Of a stretch of DNA of 64,000 nt, positions 1 to 11,000 are shown in pieces. Within the stretch, counting starts at the first letter, position 1. Each line of letters begins with the position of its first letter. Below the pieces are notes generated by a model, which ran no database searches, was not told the DNA's origin, and saw only the letters and a program-made list of their open reading frames with translations. The DNA comes from Syngnathus acus (lineage: Eukaryota > Chordata > Actinopteri > Syngnathiformes > Syngnathidae). The DNA is taken from positions 2,046,001-2,110,000 of the forward strand of contig NC_051105.1 of assembly GCF_901709675.1 (NCBI RefSeq). The letters run 5' to 3'. Made by a program: the position numbers and the translations under genes.

Positions 1-2895
1 TGTGGACATCAGAGGGTGACTGCCGTGGATCGGGTTTGCGTTAGGAGAACACAAGGACATGTAGCTTAAAGGTATCTCTGGGGTGTATGGACTCGGGTCT
101 TGCGGCGGCATGGCCACGCAACAGTTTGTACTCGGTCTCGGGTGGTCTGGAAGAGGCGACGGCAAGCTCGCACCCGCCGGCGCATCATTCAAATGCGTCC
201 TTTGGACAGCGCCTACCAGTTTCTTTGGCTTCACAGCTCTGCCGGTCCCATGCTCCTTTTGCTGGTTACTACGTCTACGCACCGTCTGGATGCTGTTGTG
301 CACATAATTCTTTACGTCGGTCCAAGATCTGCCAGCCAGATCTGGTTCGGCGGCGATGCAGGCGTTACAGTCCTTCTTGCCGGGAACTTTCATCCTCCTT
401 ATAAAATCACTCATGTGATGTTTGACGGCAGCCTGCTCACGTTCGCTCCACGGGCGCCTCTTCAAGACGGCTTTGGGCGACACTCCTAAAAATAAGACAC
501 CAGTTTGTTGTGAAAACCTGAAGTAGAAAAATCAGAATCTCTGGAACAGAAACTCCCTAAAGACCCCCCCCCCCAGTTGTGCACAGTAGTGAGAAAGGCT
601 TGTCAACATTTTCCTAAACGGCTTTATTTTGATTATTTATTTATTTAACTATGAATTATTTGCTTTGATTATTTTTACACAATGGACCTATGCAATGATC
701 AACAGGTTCTTGCCATCTCTCAGTCACTGAACACAATGGACTCATCTCAAATTGCTCACTTAGAGAATACCAAATTAAAGATGCTCACCATTGCTGGCCG
801 CGACTGACGCTCGCGTGCAGTCCAAGCGGATCAAGTGTTTACTGGCCTCCTCCAACTGCGCTGCGTTTTTGAACAAGGCGTAGCACTCCTGGCTGCTCTT
901 CCCCAGCAGCTCGGCAACCCGATCCAGCTCGCCTTGGCCGAGGCTCATTAGTTGCCAGCAGCAGGCGATCTGTTCCCTGAGCACGGGCGACAAGAGCGCT
1001 TCGGGGTTCTTCACGCCGCATTCCACCGCCGCCCTGCGGAAGCAGTCCAGTCCTCGGATGAAGGAGTGGCCTTCGGTTCGGGCAAAGAGGTACGGGTTGT
1101 TTCTGGACACGCCTGCGCTTTGGCGATTTTCCACTAGCAAGTCCAGTGCCAAAGTCATCTTTTTGGTGAGCAGCACTAGCGTGTTCCTGCCAAATTGACC
1201 TTCCAGTTCCACACGAGTGAAGTGTCCGCATATCTCAAGCTCCAGTTTGGTGCATTTCTTGATTTGATCGGCCAAGGGCACAAAAGCCCCCCAGAGTTTT
1301 TTGCCGGCGTACGTTTGCAAGAGGAGCCGTCCGATGTTGCCCACACGCGTTCTGTTGAAAAGGCAAACGTTGGCTAGCGTGGCCTCGCTTAGCTTCTTCC
1401 AGTGTGCCACGCTGGGATTGTGCCTCAGCTCCCGCATAGCTTCGTTTCCCTCATCGGCAATGAACCGGTGGAGTTTGATGAGGTCGTCCATCACGCCGGA
1501 CACATCTACCGTGGCCACCGGAACCTCCGCTTTGGAGGATGAGGACGTTAAGGATCTGCGAGAGAAGCGATCGCTCCATTTGGTATCTACCATGTGTATG
1601 AAGGCCCTCACCTCGCCCTCCGTCAGCCGGTCTTCGGTCATGCGACTTTCGCCAAAGACAATCTCGGCGGCCCGTTTCAAGGAGTAGCCGATTTTGGACA
1701 CCAGGGAAAAGGTTTTGAAGCGACTGCAGCTGGGATCAAAACCGCTGGCTTTTTTGGCGCCCTCTACTGCCAGTTCGAACCTGGACGGAAGGCACATTTG
1801 GTGCAGGTAGCGCACGCCGCCATCTAGCTGGTGAACGGCGATCATGAAGCGGCCCAGTTGTCGCATCTTCTGTCCAATGTAGGCAAACTGAGACTTGTCG
1901 TGGCCATACTTGGCCAACAAGGCACTGCCGTATTTGCAAATGAGCGGGTCGTGCATAATGTGCCGAGCGATGTCGTCCTGGTGCATGGTGCGGATGATCT
2001 CTCTGCAGCCGTCCGTCAAAAACTCCGACCGAGGCAGCAGCTGTGAGGTGGCGCTCTGTCCTACGCTTTCAGCGGTTGGGATTTCAAAAGATTTGTCGTC
2101 GCCCTTCCTGGCTTTGCAGGAGCGCTCGTGACGCCACAGGTCGGTTTTGCGGTAAAAGGTGAAGCAGTGCTGGCAAGGGAGAAAGTCCCGGACACATATT
2201 TTCGGACTCTGCACCTCGATCTGCTTGGCCACTTCCTTGTCTTCCCATTTCCGCAGAGCTTTGGCTCGTTGCTCATAATCGCCGTTGTCACGGATTTGGT
2301 CTAGCATGGTTTGTCTGACTTTGGAACCTCTCGGGAAGTGAATCGCGTGGGCCACGTCGGTTTCCTCGGCGTGTTTCTTCTCCAAGTGCTTCTCCAAGTG
2401 GCTGAATGGCATTTGGCAGTAGAAGCAAAAATGCTTTTGACACGGTTCCTTTTCCTCTTCGGTGCTGGATTCCGTATGGACCACCTTCCTGCACGTCCGT
2501 TGACTGGACCGGGTAGGCAGTTTGGCTTCGGCACGTTTCCTCCGGCAGCATTTTGTCGCTCTGCCGTTGTCTTTGGTCATCTCCTCGGATGAAACAGACG
2601 CTAAATTGTTGGTCTCGGCTTGGACATTTGCTTCCGCTTGGTCGCGGTCCCTCCCATCTGCCATTTGGTTCGGAACATCAACGCTCACATTGTTGACTTT
2701 TGGGTCCTCAGACTTTTCTGCAGTTTCTGTTCCTTGACCCGAACCGTGTTCTGATGCCAATGCACCGTTTTGGGGGTTTTCATCTGTGGCGGGAGCACTG
2801 CTCTCTTGCGGCCCGTTTAAAAAGTGCGACATAAAAATCCCATCCCTCGGACTCCTCTCATCAAATGACTTCTTCTCGCCCGTTGTGGTGCAAGC
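1..2895 (-). CDS. Zinc-finger / tyrosine-recombinase-like protein, 3' part (two exons, runs off the left edge)
   Basis: Two exons, 789-2895 and 1-485, join across a phase-1 intron (donor after AATG at 789, acceptor TTTTTAG at 487-486). The frame stays open to base 1, so the C-terminus is outside the window. In order, the protein shows an acidic N-terminus; a C2H2-like finger with CFYC then H-x3-H; a second finger CQHC with a terminal HERSC; a helical region; a recombinase-like block with FNRTR; then LREQIA and LLGKSS near 871-980; and, in exon 1-485, a Trp-rich Myb-like segment (RRPWSEREQ, SWTDVKNYV). This order matches a multi-copy teleost family of uncharacterised zinc-finger proteins whose C-terminal half resembles a tyrosine recombinase. 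Against remembered relatives the catalytic Tyr is Phe here. The first in-frame ATG is at 2832, but the frame is open back to a good splice acceptor (TCTCTTGCAG) at 2896, so an upstream exon is likely. The function is unknown. Confidence 0.8.
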
Positions 2896-3357
2896 CTGCA
2901 AGAGAGCAAGTAGACGTATAAGACCAGTCTCCAAAATCAAGAGCTCCCTTTGAAGCGGTCGCTACCACGTCAACAATCATATGCACATGTCCCCGCGGCC
3001 GTGTGACGCACCAGCACCTTGGCAATGCCCCGCAAACACCCAAACGCTCATTCAACCAGGCTCTCTGCTCAAGGTGAGCAAAAAAAGTCTCAAAGACAAA
3101 ACGACACAGGTCTAAGAATTGCCAGTACAAAGACCACGTCACCCATTCAAAGGACAAGTTAATGGCTTTATTGGATCAAGCAGGATAAATAAGCTTGTCA
3201 ATGGCGTGATGGCATGTTGACCATGAAATGGACAGAATAAAACATTTGGGTGTTTGATTTGACCCTCTAAATGTGTCAAAAGCTAGAATTCTGAGGACAT
3301 GAAGGGTGATGGGCGCATGTGCTACATGATTATGATGTGTTCTTGTCTGGTGTGTAC

Positions 3358-3404
3358 CTGCTTCTTGTCCACTTTCTTGAGTCTTCCTTGGACATCTTGG
3401 TCAC
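3358..3404 (-). CDS. Bridging exon B between mphosph8 and the recombinase-like exon
   Basis: A 47-bp exon with a strong acceptor (GTTTTCAG) and donor CAG/GTACAC. Entered in phase 1, it encodes GDQDVQGRLKKVDKKQ with no stop and leaves in phase 0, the phase needed by the exon at 2895. If its donor is not used, the frame stops at TAG 3322-3324, and AATAAA (minus) follows at 3172-3167. It may therefore be an internal exon or the start of a terminal exon. I do not recognise this peptide in mammalian MPP8. Confidence 0.55.
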
Positions 3405-3714
3405 CTGAAAACACAGGACAACGTCAAGAGCTCCTAGAGACAACCAGAGGATGTAATAATGTGAGAAAGAAAGAGCATTAGCAGCTATAAATATGCTTAA
3501 AAGCTGACTGTTGCAGTCGATTTTATTTTGTTTTAATGGTCATACACTCCAAAAATATTTCATACAGTTGTCTACAGAGTCATAGTAGGATGTTTTTTTT
3601 TAATAAAAAGTGTTGAAGCGTTACACCCTTTTTTTTGCTATTATTCTGAAAACAACTATACATGGATTACATTACTACTTTATCAAGAAAAAAAAAAAAG
3701 AAAAAGGCTCTTAC

Positions 3715-3775
3715 CTGAAACTTTCACATCAAGAAGGTCCTTGGATGGTGTCGGCAGAAAAGTGACAGATTTGCC
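3715..3775 (-). CDS. Bridging exon A, downstream of the first ankyrin exon of mphosph8
   Basis: A 61-bp exon with acceptor GGCTTAG and donor TTTCAG/GTAAGAG. It starts in phase 0, matching the phase-0 end of mphosph8 exon 7 at 4242, encodes GKSVTFLPTPSKDLLDVKVS and ends in phase 1, matching exon B. In mammalian MPP8 this point is followed by the rest of the ankyrin repeats, which are not seen here. The evidence is splice consensus and phase only. Confidence 0.55.
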
Positions 3776-4241
3776 CTAAGCCTGTAGGAATTGCCGTTTT
3801 GCCCTTACAAGTCACAATCGGACCTGATCTTGAGAAGTCCCCAGTGCGAAAAAAAAAAAAAAAAAAAATACACCCCAGAGGTCCCTTTGCAATCAAAGCG
3901 CAATGAACCTTGTTAATGTCGTATTTGACAGGACAAAATGCTAAGCATGGACACACTCATACACACACGGCAGGGCAACCAAGGTGCAAAGTGCTGACTC
4001 GTGTTCCACTAATGCAGGAAAACACTCGCGGCTGGCGGTTTGCTCAAACGTAATGTTCAACCGATTGATCTCATTTATTTGAGCAATTTTTAGCTAATCA
4101 GTTGATCAAAATAAGGGGTAAATGATCAGCAGAAATACACAAATGTGAGGCAAATAGAAAACATTCAAATGATTCACTCCTACATTTAACAGCACAATGG
4201 CGCTCAAATGTGCTTGTTTTTACTTTGTGGATCAATCTTAC

Positions 4242-7200
4242 CTCCTGATCCAAGTTGTACTCCTCTTTGGAATTGAGCGCCAATTTCACCGCCACGTAGT
4301 CACCGCTTTTCACGGCATCCCGCAACTCGCCTGCGAGGGAAGAGATATTGAAAAATATTTTCACAATGCTAACAGCTAAAATGCTGTATGCTGCTTCTAC
4401 AGGGTCCGGCAAAATGATCTGACACATTTTTGGGTTAAAAAAAAAAAAAAATACAAATAAAGTAAAGAAACAAAAAACAAATTTTTATTTTATAAAAGTA
4501 CATATAATGCCATTTTGTTTCATTTGGTTTTAAAAATGAAATCAGTCAAATGAGAGCCGTTATTGTCCACACACTGTCGAAGGCGTTCGTGAAAGTTGTC
4601 CATAACTCGGCGGATCATTTGATGGGGAATGGCAGAAACAAAATCACAAGAAAACGAAACGAAAATGAAACGAAACAAAATGGCATTATATGTACTTTTC
4701 GAAAATTAAAAAAAAAAAAAACTTTTTTGTTTCTTTAATTTATTTGCATTTTATTAATGCTACATATGTGTCAGATCATTTTGCCGGACCCGGTATGAAT
4801 ACGTGCTACAGTGCCGCGGGAGAGCTAGAATGCTAACATGCTAATGTTGATATGCTGATGTACAGCTAGATATAGTACCGACAGGAGGAATTTTACTCTG
4901 TAGTCTGGTGCGATTCAAAATGAGAACTGATAAAATGCTAATATGCTAAAAGCAGGCTAGTGTGGGGAAAAAAGAAAACTCACTCTGTGATAACGGAGGG
5001 CCTGACAGGATCTCGTCATCTCCATTTAGATGTTTCTGGAAATCGTCCAGAGTCATCCAGTCAAGGTTGAGATCCATGCCCAAACTCAACGTGGCCGGGC
5101 CTTTGTCTGTTTGTAGGAGTGGGAAAAGACACTCAAATCAAAAACCTATTTCATCTTCCGGACAACAATCCATTATTGATCAGACAGTTTTTGATTGGTC
5201 AGTCAAATTGGGTAAACTCACCAGATTTGTCAGGGCCCTCCGTTGATTGCTGGTCCACGTGGTCATCAGACACATTGAAATGTCTGGGCTCGCTGTCCTC
5301 CCGTTTCCTTTTCTTATCTTCGGGTGGTCCCTTCCTGTCCCAGCCAGGCCGAGTCTGGTTGTCCTCTGGCTTTCCGTCTCCGGTTCTCGACTTGTTCTCT
5401 CCTTCCAGCTCGTCGCTGTCCAGGCTGAAGCCGTACCCCTGGCCTGCTCTGGGGACAGCTGGGCGTACGGAAGACCAGGCTTGACGTTATTCGAGAGAAA
5501 CTTGTGATAAAAAAAAACAATCGGGGACTCTACCTTCAGGCAGCTTGGACTTTTCCGACCTTTCGGCTTCTTTCAGTGTAGGAGACTCTTTGACAGGTTT
5601 GATTTTCTCAATCTTTCCAAGGATCTGAAAGGGAACTTTCTATTAATTGTGGAACACAGTTACACAAAGGCGCCGGGCCTTTGAATTCAGAAATACATAA
5701 AAAAATGAATGTGGAAATACCTTGGATGGCTTACTGGCGGTCTTTTCCGCCGGTGTCCTGCGGGGGGCTCGGTCCTTGGCCTCGCAGTTGAGAAGGAAGG
5801 TCTCAAAAAGGTTGGTGGAGCCTTTGGGATCCTCCCTGGCCGCCTCGTCCTCCCGGGGCTTGGTGGCGGCGGGGGCGGCGGCTGCCTTGGCGGCCAGGAC
5901 GGACTCCTGGCTTTTGCTCTTGCCCTTGCGGTGCAGACTCGAACTATCGCTGGAGTCGGATGAGGGTGGCCCGGCATCCTCGCGGACTCTGGAGGCGGTC
6001 AGCGTCTTGAGCTTGAGGAGGCTGCTCTCCTTCAGCTTGCTCTTCTTGTCCTGCGTCAGGTCTTTAGTGGCCTTAAGTTTGACGTCAGGCTTCTGTTTGG
6101 GCTTGGAGCGGTGTTCGTCCAGGCGAAGCCTGTCCTTCTTGGCAGACGAGTCTGACAGGCCTTCACTGAGGTCCTCGTCCGAAGACATGACGCTGTACTC
6201 CTTCCTGTTTTTTTTCTTCTTGGACTCCTCGCCACCTCTGTCCTTCCTGTGCTTGCCATCTTTGCTCTTCTCCTTCTTGGCCTTCTTGGGCAGCGCCTCA
6301 TCTTCATTGTCTGACTCAATCAGACGTTTCTTCATCTCGGTTGTCTTCTCCTCTTCCTCGTCCGTCTCTGGAGCGGGCAGAGGCTTGACCTCATCTCGCC
6401 ACTTGTCCTTCTTTTTCTTCTTCTTCTTGCGAGGAAGTTCCTCCTCCTCCTCCTCCTGCTCCCGAGTCTTCTTCTTCTTCTTTTTCTTCTTGACGACAAG
6501 CATGTCGTTAGGAGGCCGGTCCTTGTCGCTCTCACTCTCAGAGTCAGCATCAAACACGTCACTCTTGGTGGGCAGCGTCTTGGGGGAAAGAAGGAGGTCT
6601 TGCTTCAATTTTTTGCACTTGTATGACAGTTAACGTGTTTTTATAAAAGGACAGAGGACAATATTAAGACTATATCTCCAAGTATATCTGCCAGGCAAAA
6701 ATAAATATGTGAGGTGGCCTCACTAGAATGGGCTTCCTGTCTTCGGGTTCCTGCTTGTCTTCTGTGGCAGCCTTCTTGTACGCCAGCAGGACCTCTCGAC
6801 AGTCCTCCAGGTGGCCTTCCGGCTCCCAGGTGTCGTCATCTGAGCAGTAACCTTTCCAGCGTACACGGTACAGCACCTCACCCTGGAAAAACATATTTAT
6901 GGCAATGCTTACATGCTGCCTAAGACATTTTCAGGACTTAGTATTGTTTATATAATAAACACTATAAAAACTATAATAAAAACTGTTATAATACAAAATC
7001 ACTACTATAAACACAAAAGAAAAGTCTTCACAAATAATAAATATAATGTAGTGTGGTTCTGACTCCTTATTGTCATGATAGGATTTAAACAACGTTAGGT
7101 AATAACACATTATCATCATTTTAACATTTCATGTCCATTGGTGCGACATCTAATGGAACAAAAATGGACAGCGCGTTGTTGCTAGCGTGGCGAGAACGGC

Positions 7201-7445
7201 TCCACAAAGCCGCCTCCGTGTACATCAACAGCAAACAGACGTGAGACAAGCCGCTAAGTTAGCACCCCTTAACATCAAGGCTATGGTTAGCCTGTTAGCC
7301 TTAAACGCTAGGCTAGCCTGCTAGCCTCGTTTGCGAGCCTTACCTCCTCCACACGCATATCGATGATTCTCTCCACTTCGTACACGTTCTCCTCTTCGTC
7401 CTGCTCGCTGTCCACCGGCTCCATTTTCATAACATGGCCCTCCAT
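4242..7445 (-). CDS. mphosph8: M-phase phosphoprotein 8 (chromodomain), N-terminal seven exons
   Basis: Exons: 7344-7445, 6724-6882, 5721-6578, 5534-5624, 5222-5446, 4984-5100 and 4242-4330, all with matching phases. Exons 1-2 form a complete chromodomain (VYEVERIIDMR, then VLYRVRWKGY and WEPEGHLEDC) with the aromatic residues that read methylated lysine. Exon 3 is a long Lys/Glu/Ser-rich linker. Exon 6 carries LNLDWMTLDDFQKHL, and exon 7 LRDAVKSGDYVAVKLALNS up to NLDQE, both close to mammalian MPP8 just before and in its first ankyrin repeat. MPP8 binds H3K9me3 and, with TASOR and Periphilin, forms the HUSH complex that silences transposons. The start is ATG 7445, 34 codons before the first donor. 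The remaining ankyrin repeats and the C-terminal domain expected for the family are not found downstream; see the bridging exons. Confidence 0.93.
4398..4795 (-). mobile_element. Short folded Tc1/mariner-like element (MITE-like) in an mphosph8 intron
   Basis: The ends are near-perfect inverted repeats of about 28 bp: GGGTCCGGCAAAATGATCTG at 4402 and its reverse complement ending at 4792. They are flanked by TA dinucleotides at 4398-4399 and 4794-4795, the target duplication of Tc1/mariner elements. A second inverted pair lies inside (GTACATATAATGCCATTTTG near 4500 and its complement near 4680), so the element can fold. Between them, minus-strand codons around 4640-4530 read IRRVMDNFHERLRQCVDNNG, like the C-terminal tail of a mariner-type transposase. 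The rest of the transposase is absent, so it is a non-autonomous deletion derivative. Confidence 0.75.
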
Positions 7446-8050
7446 CGTCACGCTCGCCCAAGCTTTCTTTTGGTGGAATCCGACCTCAATGAGGCGAGGC
7501 GATGGAGAAGGAAGAAACGATGGACCTGACAGCGGGAACTGGCTAGCGGCTACTGCTAGCCAATAGGGGATCAAGCACACACCCCCAACTGTGATGCCTT
7601 CACGGACCGTCTGGTTCACATGCGGAGACCTTCGAAAATTACCGCGTGGAAAAATTCTCAAGGCTTAAAACTCGTATATTCAGAGGTATTCAATTACAAA
7701 TCTTGAACAATACACATTTTCTTTTTAATGACTCAAAGGCAAAACAGACCCGTAACAATGGGCGGGCCACGGGGGGCTGTCGCCCCCACCAAGATGGATG
7801 GCATCATATTGGGCATGTCATTATTTCGATACTGAAAAAATAGCCCAGTATTGTAACGTATCAACTCAAACACAAAAGCGTATGTAAGAAGTTAAAATAT
7901 ATTTGCTAGCCAAAAAAAAAAAAAAATCAACACAAATTGGGTTCCTTGGAAACGCAAAAGTACCTTGGCTCTGATAATATTGAAAAACACTGAACTGCCA
8001 CACATAAAAACATTCACAGGCAAATAAAAAAACAAGTTTTTTGTAAGACT
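7446..8050. other. mphosph8 promoter region and ttf2 3' flank
   Basis: About 600 bp between the mphosph8 start codon and the ttf2 stop codon; both genes read leftward, so ttf2 lies upstream of mphosph8. It must hold the mphosph8 promoter and 5' UTR and the ttf2 3' UTR. No TATA box or clear poly(A) signal was identified. A run of A lies at 7913-7926. Confidence 0.5.
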
Positions 8051-11000
8051 TCAAATGCCAAATATAATCTTGAGATCTGCAAGGGAAAGCTTGGTGCCAG
8101 CGTCGCCTGTTCCGGACAGCACGCTCTGGGCCAGTTGCTTCTTTTTGGCCTGCAGCGTGGCAATCTTCTGCTCCACTGTGCCCTTGCACTCAAATCTGCA
8201 CGCAAAAACCAGTCCTGTAGAAGCTTGAGGTTCAAGCGTCAGTGTCCAGTTTACCTGTGGATGGTGACATCTCTCTTCTGTCCCACGCGGTAGATTCGGT
8301 CGCAGGCTTGGTCCTCTAGGGCTGGGTTCCTGTCAAACACCACAAAAAGACTTTTCAGCAAAACATACCAAAGTATCAGGGAAAAAATCCTCAAATTCAC
8401 TCCAAGAAACTATTTCCGGAAATATCCCCGCCGCTTTGCAGATCGCTCACCAGTGCATGTCCATAAGGAAGAGATGATTCCCGCCCACCAAATTGAGGCC
8501 GACTCCTCCGGCACAGAGAGACACCAGCATCACCTTCCAGAAGAAGATAGAAAGAGACGTTTGGAAAATTAATGACGGAAATTGCGAGCAGCAGAGGTCC
8601 AGAAAGTAAAAAACCCCGCCACGGTTCGGCTTTAGCTGCAGGTGCTTCTGCGAAAAGTCACCTGATGTCCCTTGGGGTTGCTGTTGAATTCCTCCACCAG
8701 GTCCACGCGGCGTTTAGGGTTGACGGCTCCATTGATGACGCCGTAGCGCAGGCCCATCTGCTGCAGATGGACGGCCACGATTTGGAGCATACTGGTCCAC
8801 TGGGACACGATCACACTGCCTCAACAGAGCGTTTTGTAAGTCATACAGAGGAGAACACAAAGGTTGTGCTCGGGCTAGTCCCCATCAATGTTTGTGATAC
8901 ACATTTTGGGGCTGAGCTAGCACCATACTTGCTGATTTTTTATTCCCGGTTACCTTTTTTGGTTGTCACCTTTAGCTCGAATGGCCTCCAACTCTGAGAC
9001 AAGGGCAGAAATCTGCAAGAATTATTTTTTTTAAGTGATTGTTCGTTTGGAAATAAAATTCAATGTGAGACTTTTTCTGTTCATCTTTTTATGACAGACA
9101 CGTCCATCCAATTTCAGGTCACTCCATGACACTCCCCAAACCTTCTCACAAAATAGAAGCCAAAATGGATGCTTAGAATCAAAATGGCCGCCGTGTCGTT
9201 TGTTTCTTGCCGCCTAATTTGGTGTCACCTTTCTTGGGTACAAAATGATCCAATTGATGATGCATGCGCACTGTCAGGATGTCGCATTGCATCTGTTGCA
9301 GCAATGCCACCCTCATGCCCACCTTGGTGCTCCTGCTGCGCTCCTCAAAGAGCCGTGAAGGGAAACGTGTCCCGTTCAGGCCCACCGTGTCCTCGCCGGC
9401 ATCTGACGTGGACGTGAGGGACAGAGCGTTGAGCTGCTCCTCCAGGGACAGGACCACATCGTCGCCTTGCAGCTCCGAAGCGTCCAGAGTCTGAGTCAGA
9501 TGGAGGGAAGTGAAGATGGGCAGCGCGTGTGTGTGTGTGTGCACACACGTGTGTGTCTGTACCTTTTGGAGCAGTGACAGGTGGCAGCAGCACTGTCGCA
9601 GACGCAGCAGCAGGGATAAGATGTGGGCGGTGCTGGTCGTCTGCGGAGGTTGTTGGGACGAGGACACAGGCGAGTCGGTCTGGGACGAGGCAAACTCCTG
9701 CGACACTGAAGGGGAGCAATGGGGAGATGTCTTCATCTTATTCTTTTCGTTTTTAAACTCAGTTGACGCCTTACCCTTGTTAAAGGGATTGGAAGCAGAG
9801 ACGTGCTTTCCCTTCATGTCGCTCCCTTCGTGCCTCTTCAAGTAGTTCTGCAGAGTAGATCTAGAACCAAAAGAGCAGCTCAAGTATGCTAGAACTAGAC
9901 AAAGGAAACCTAAAATGGTCTCCTCAGAGCAAAATGGCGGTTCCTGAAACAGAAGTATTGTTTTGTCACCTGGACTGGGCAAAGACCACGTCATAGACGG
10001 CTTGCTCGTCCTCCGACAGTTGCAGTTGATGCACCTTACAGGTCCGGTCGGGAAGCGCCACCTGTTGGCCAAATATTCACATTGTTTTAGTCACAGGCCT
10101 GCGTGACAATCCATCAAGATTCCCTACCAGCGGTTCTCCAGAAGAATCCCGCTGGTCTTTGGTGCGTCGCAGCAGCAGAGTCCTGGTCAGGATGTTGAGT
10201 CGCTCCCTGCCGCGCTTGGAGCCGTTATCCACCTGCGCCTTCCACAGTTTGAACTCGTCAAACGGAGAACAGCGCAGGAACCTTTGTAGGGTAGTAAAAC
10301 AATTTCAAAAGATGGAATTTCACCGGGTACCACAGTTAACGGCTTCCAAGCCAATAAGAACATCGCTAATCGGATTTGATTGGAAGTCAACAAAATATAT
10401 ATATTGTTGATCGGATCCAGCTGAAACATGAGCTGAACTTGTGCTTGGGGGAGGTAATCACAAAGGCTGGTCTTACTTGAGCAGCGAGTACATGTCCAGC
10501 AGGTTGTTCTGGATGGGCGTTCCGGTCATGGCCCAGCGGGCGGCCGCCGTCAGCTGGCACACGGCCATGGACTGCTGTACCTTGGGGTTCTTGATGTTGT
10601 GCGCCTCATCCAAGATCACCCGCGCCCACGCCACACGTATGAGGGGGCTGCCGTTCGCCACCGCCGCCTGAGGAAGTATATCGCCTAAAAAGTTAGCTTG
10701 CTCAACTGTACTTCCTACCCACCGCATTGTTGGCCTCCTGGTTGGGTTTGTCCACCTCCTTCTGGCTGGGCGTTTCTCGGGACACCAAGGCGTACGTGGT
10801 CACCACCACGTCGTGTTGAGCCAGCCTGACGGACACGGACGGATGGCACCATTTGTGAGTCAAACTGCACCGGCCTTAGCGTTAGCGAGCATGTGCTTGA
10901 GCTCACATTCGGGCGTTCTTCTTGCGGTCGGACCCGTGGTACAAGTACACGCTGAGCCGGCTCCCCTTTACGTGTCGCTCAATCTCCTTCTTCCAGTGGT

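Noticed and set aside
2896-2940. Extension of the recombinase-like frame upstream of 2895
   Set aside because: The extended frame begins with TTG, not ATG, and crosses a strong splice acceptor; these bases are most likely intron.
5722-6633. 303-codon plus-strand open frame rich in Ser, Phe and Leu
   Set aside because: It is the antisense shadow of the Lys/Glu/Ser-rich mphosph8 exon 3, whose codons lack stops on the other strand.
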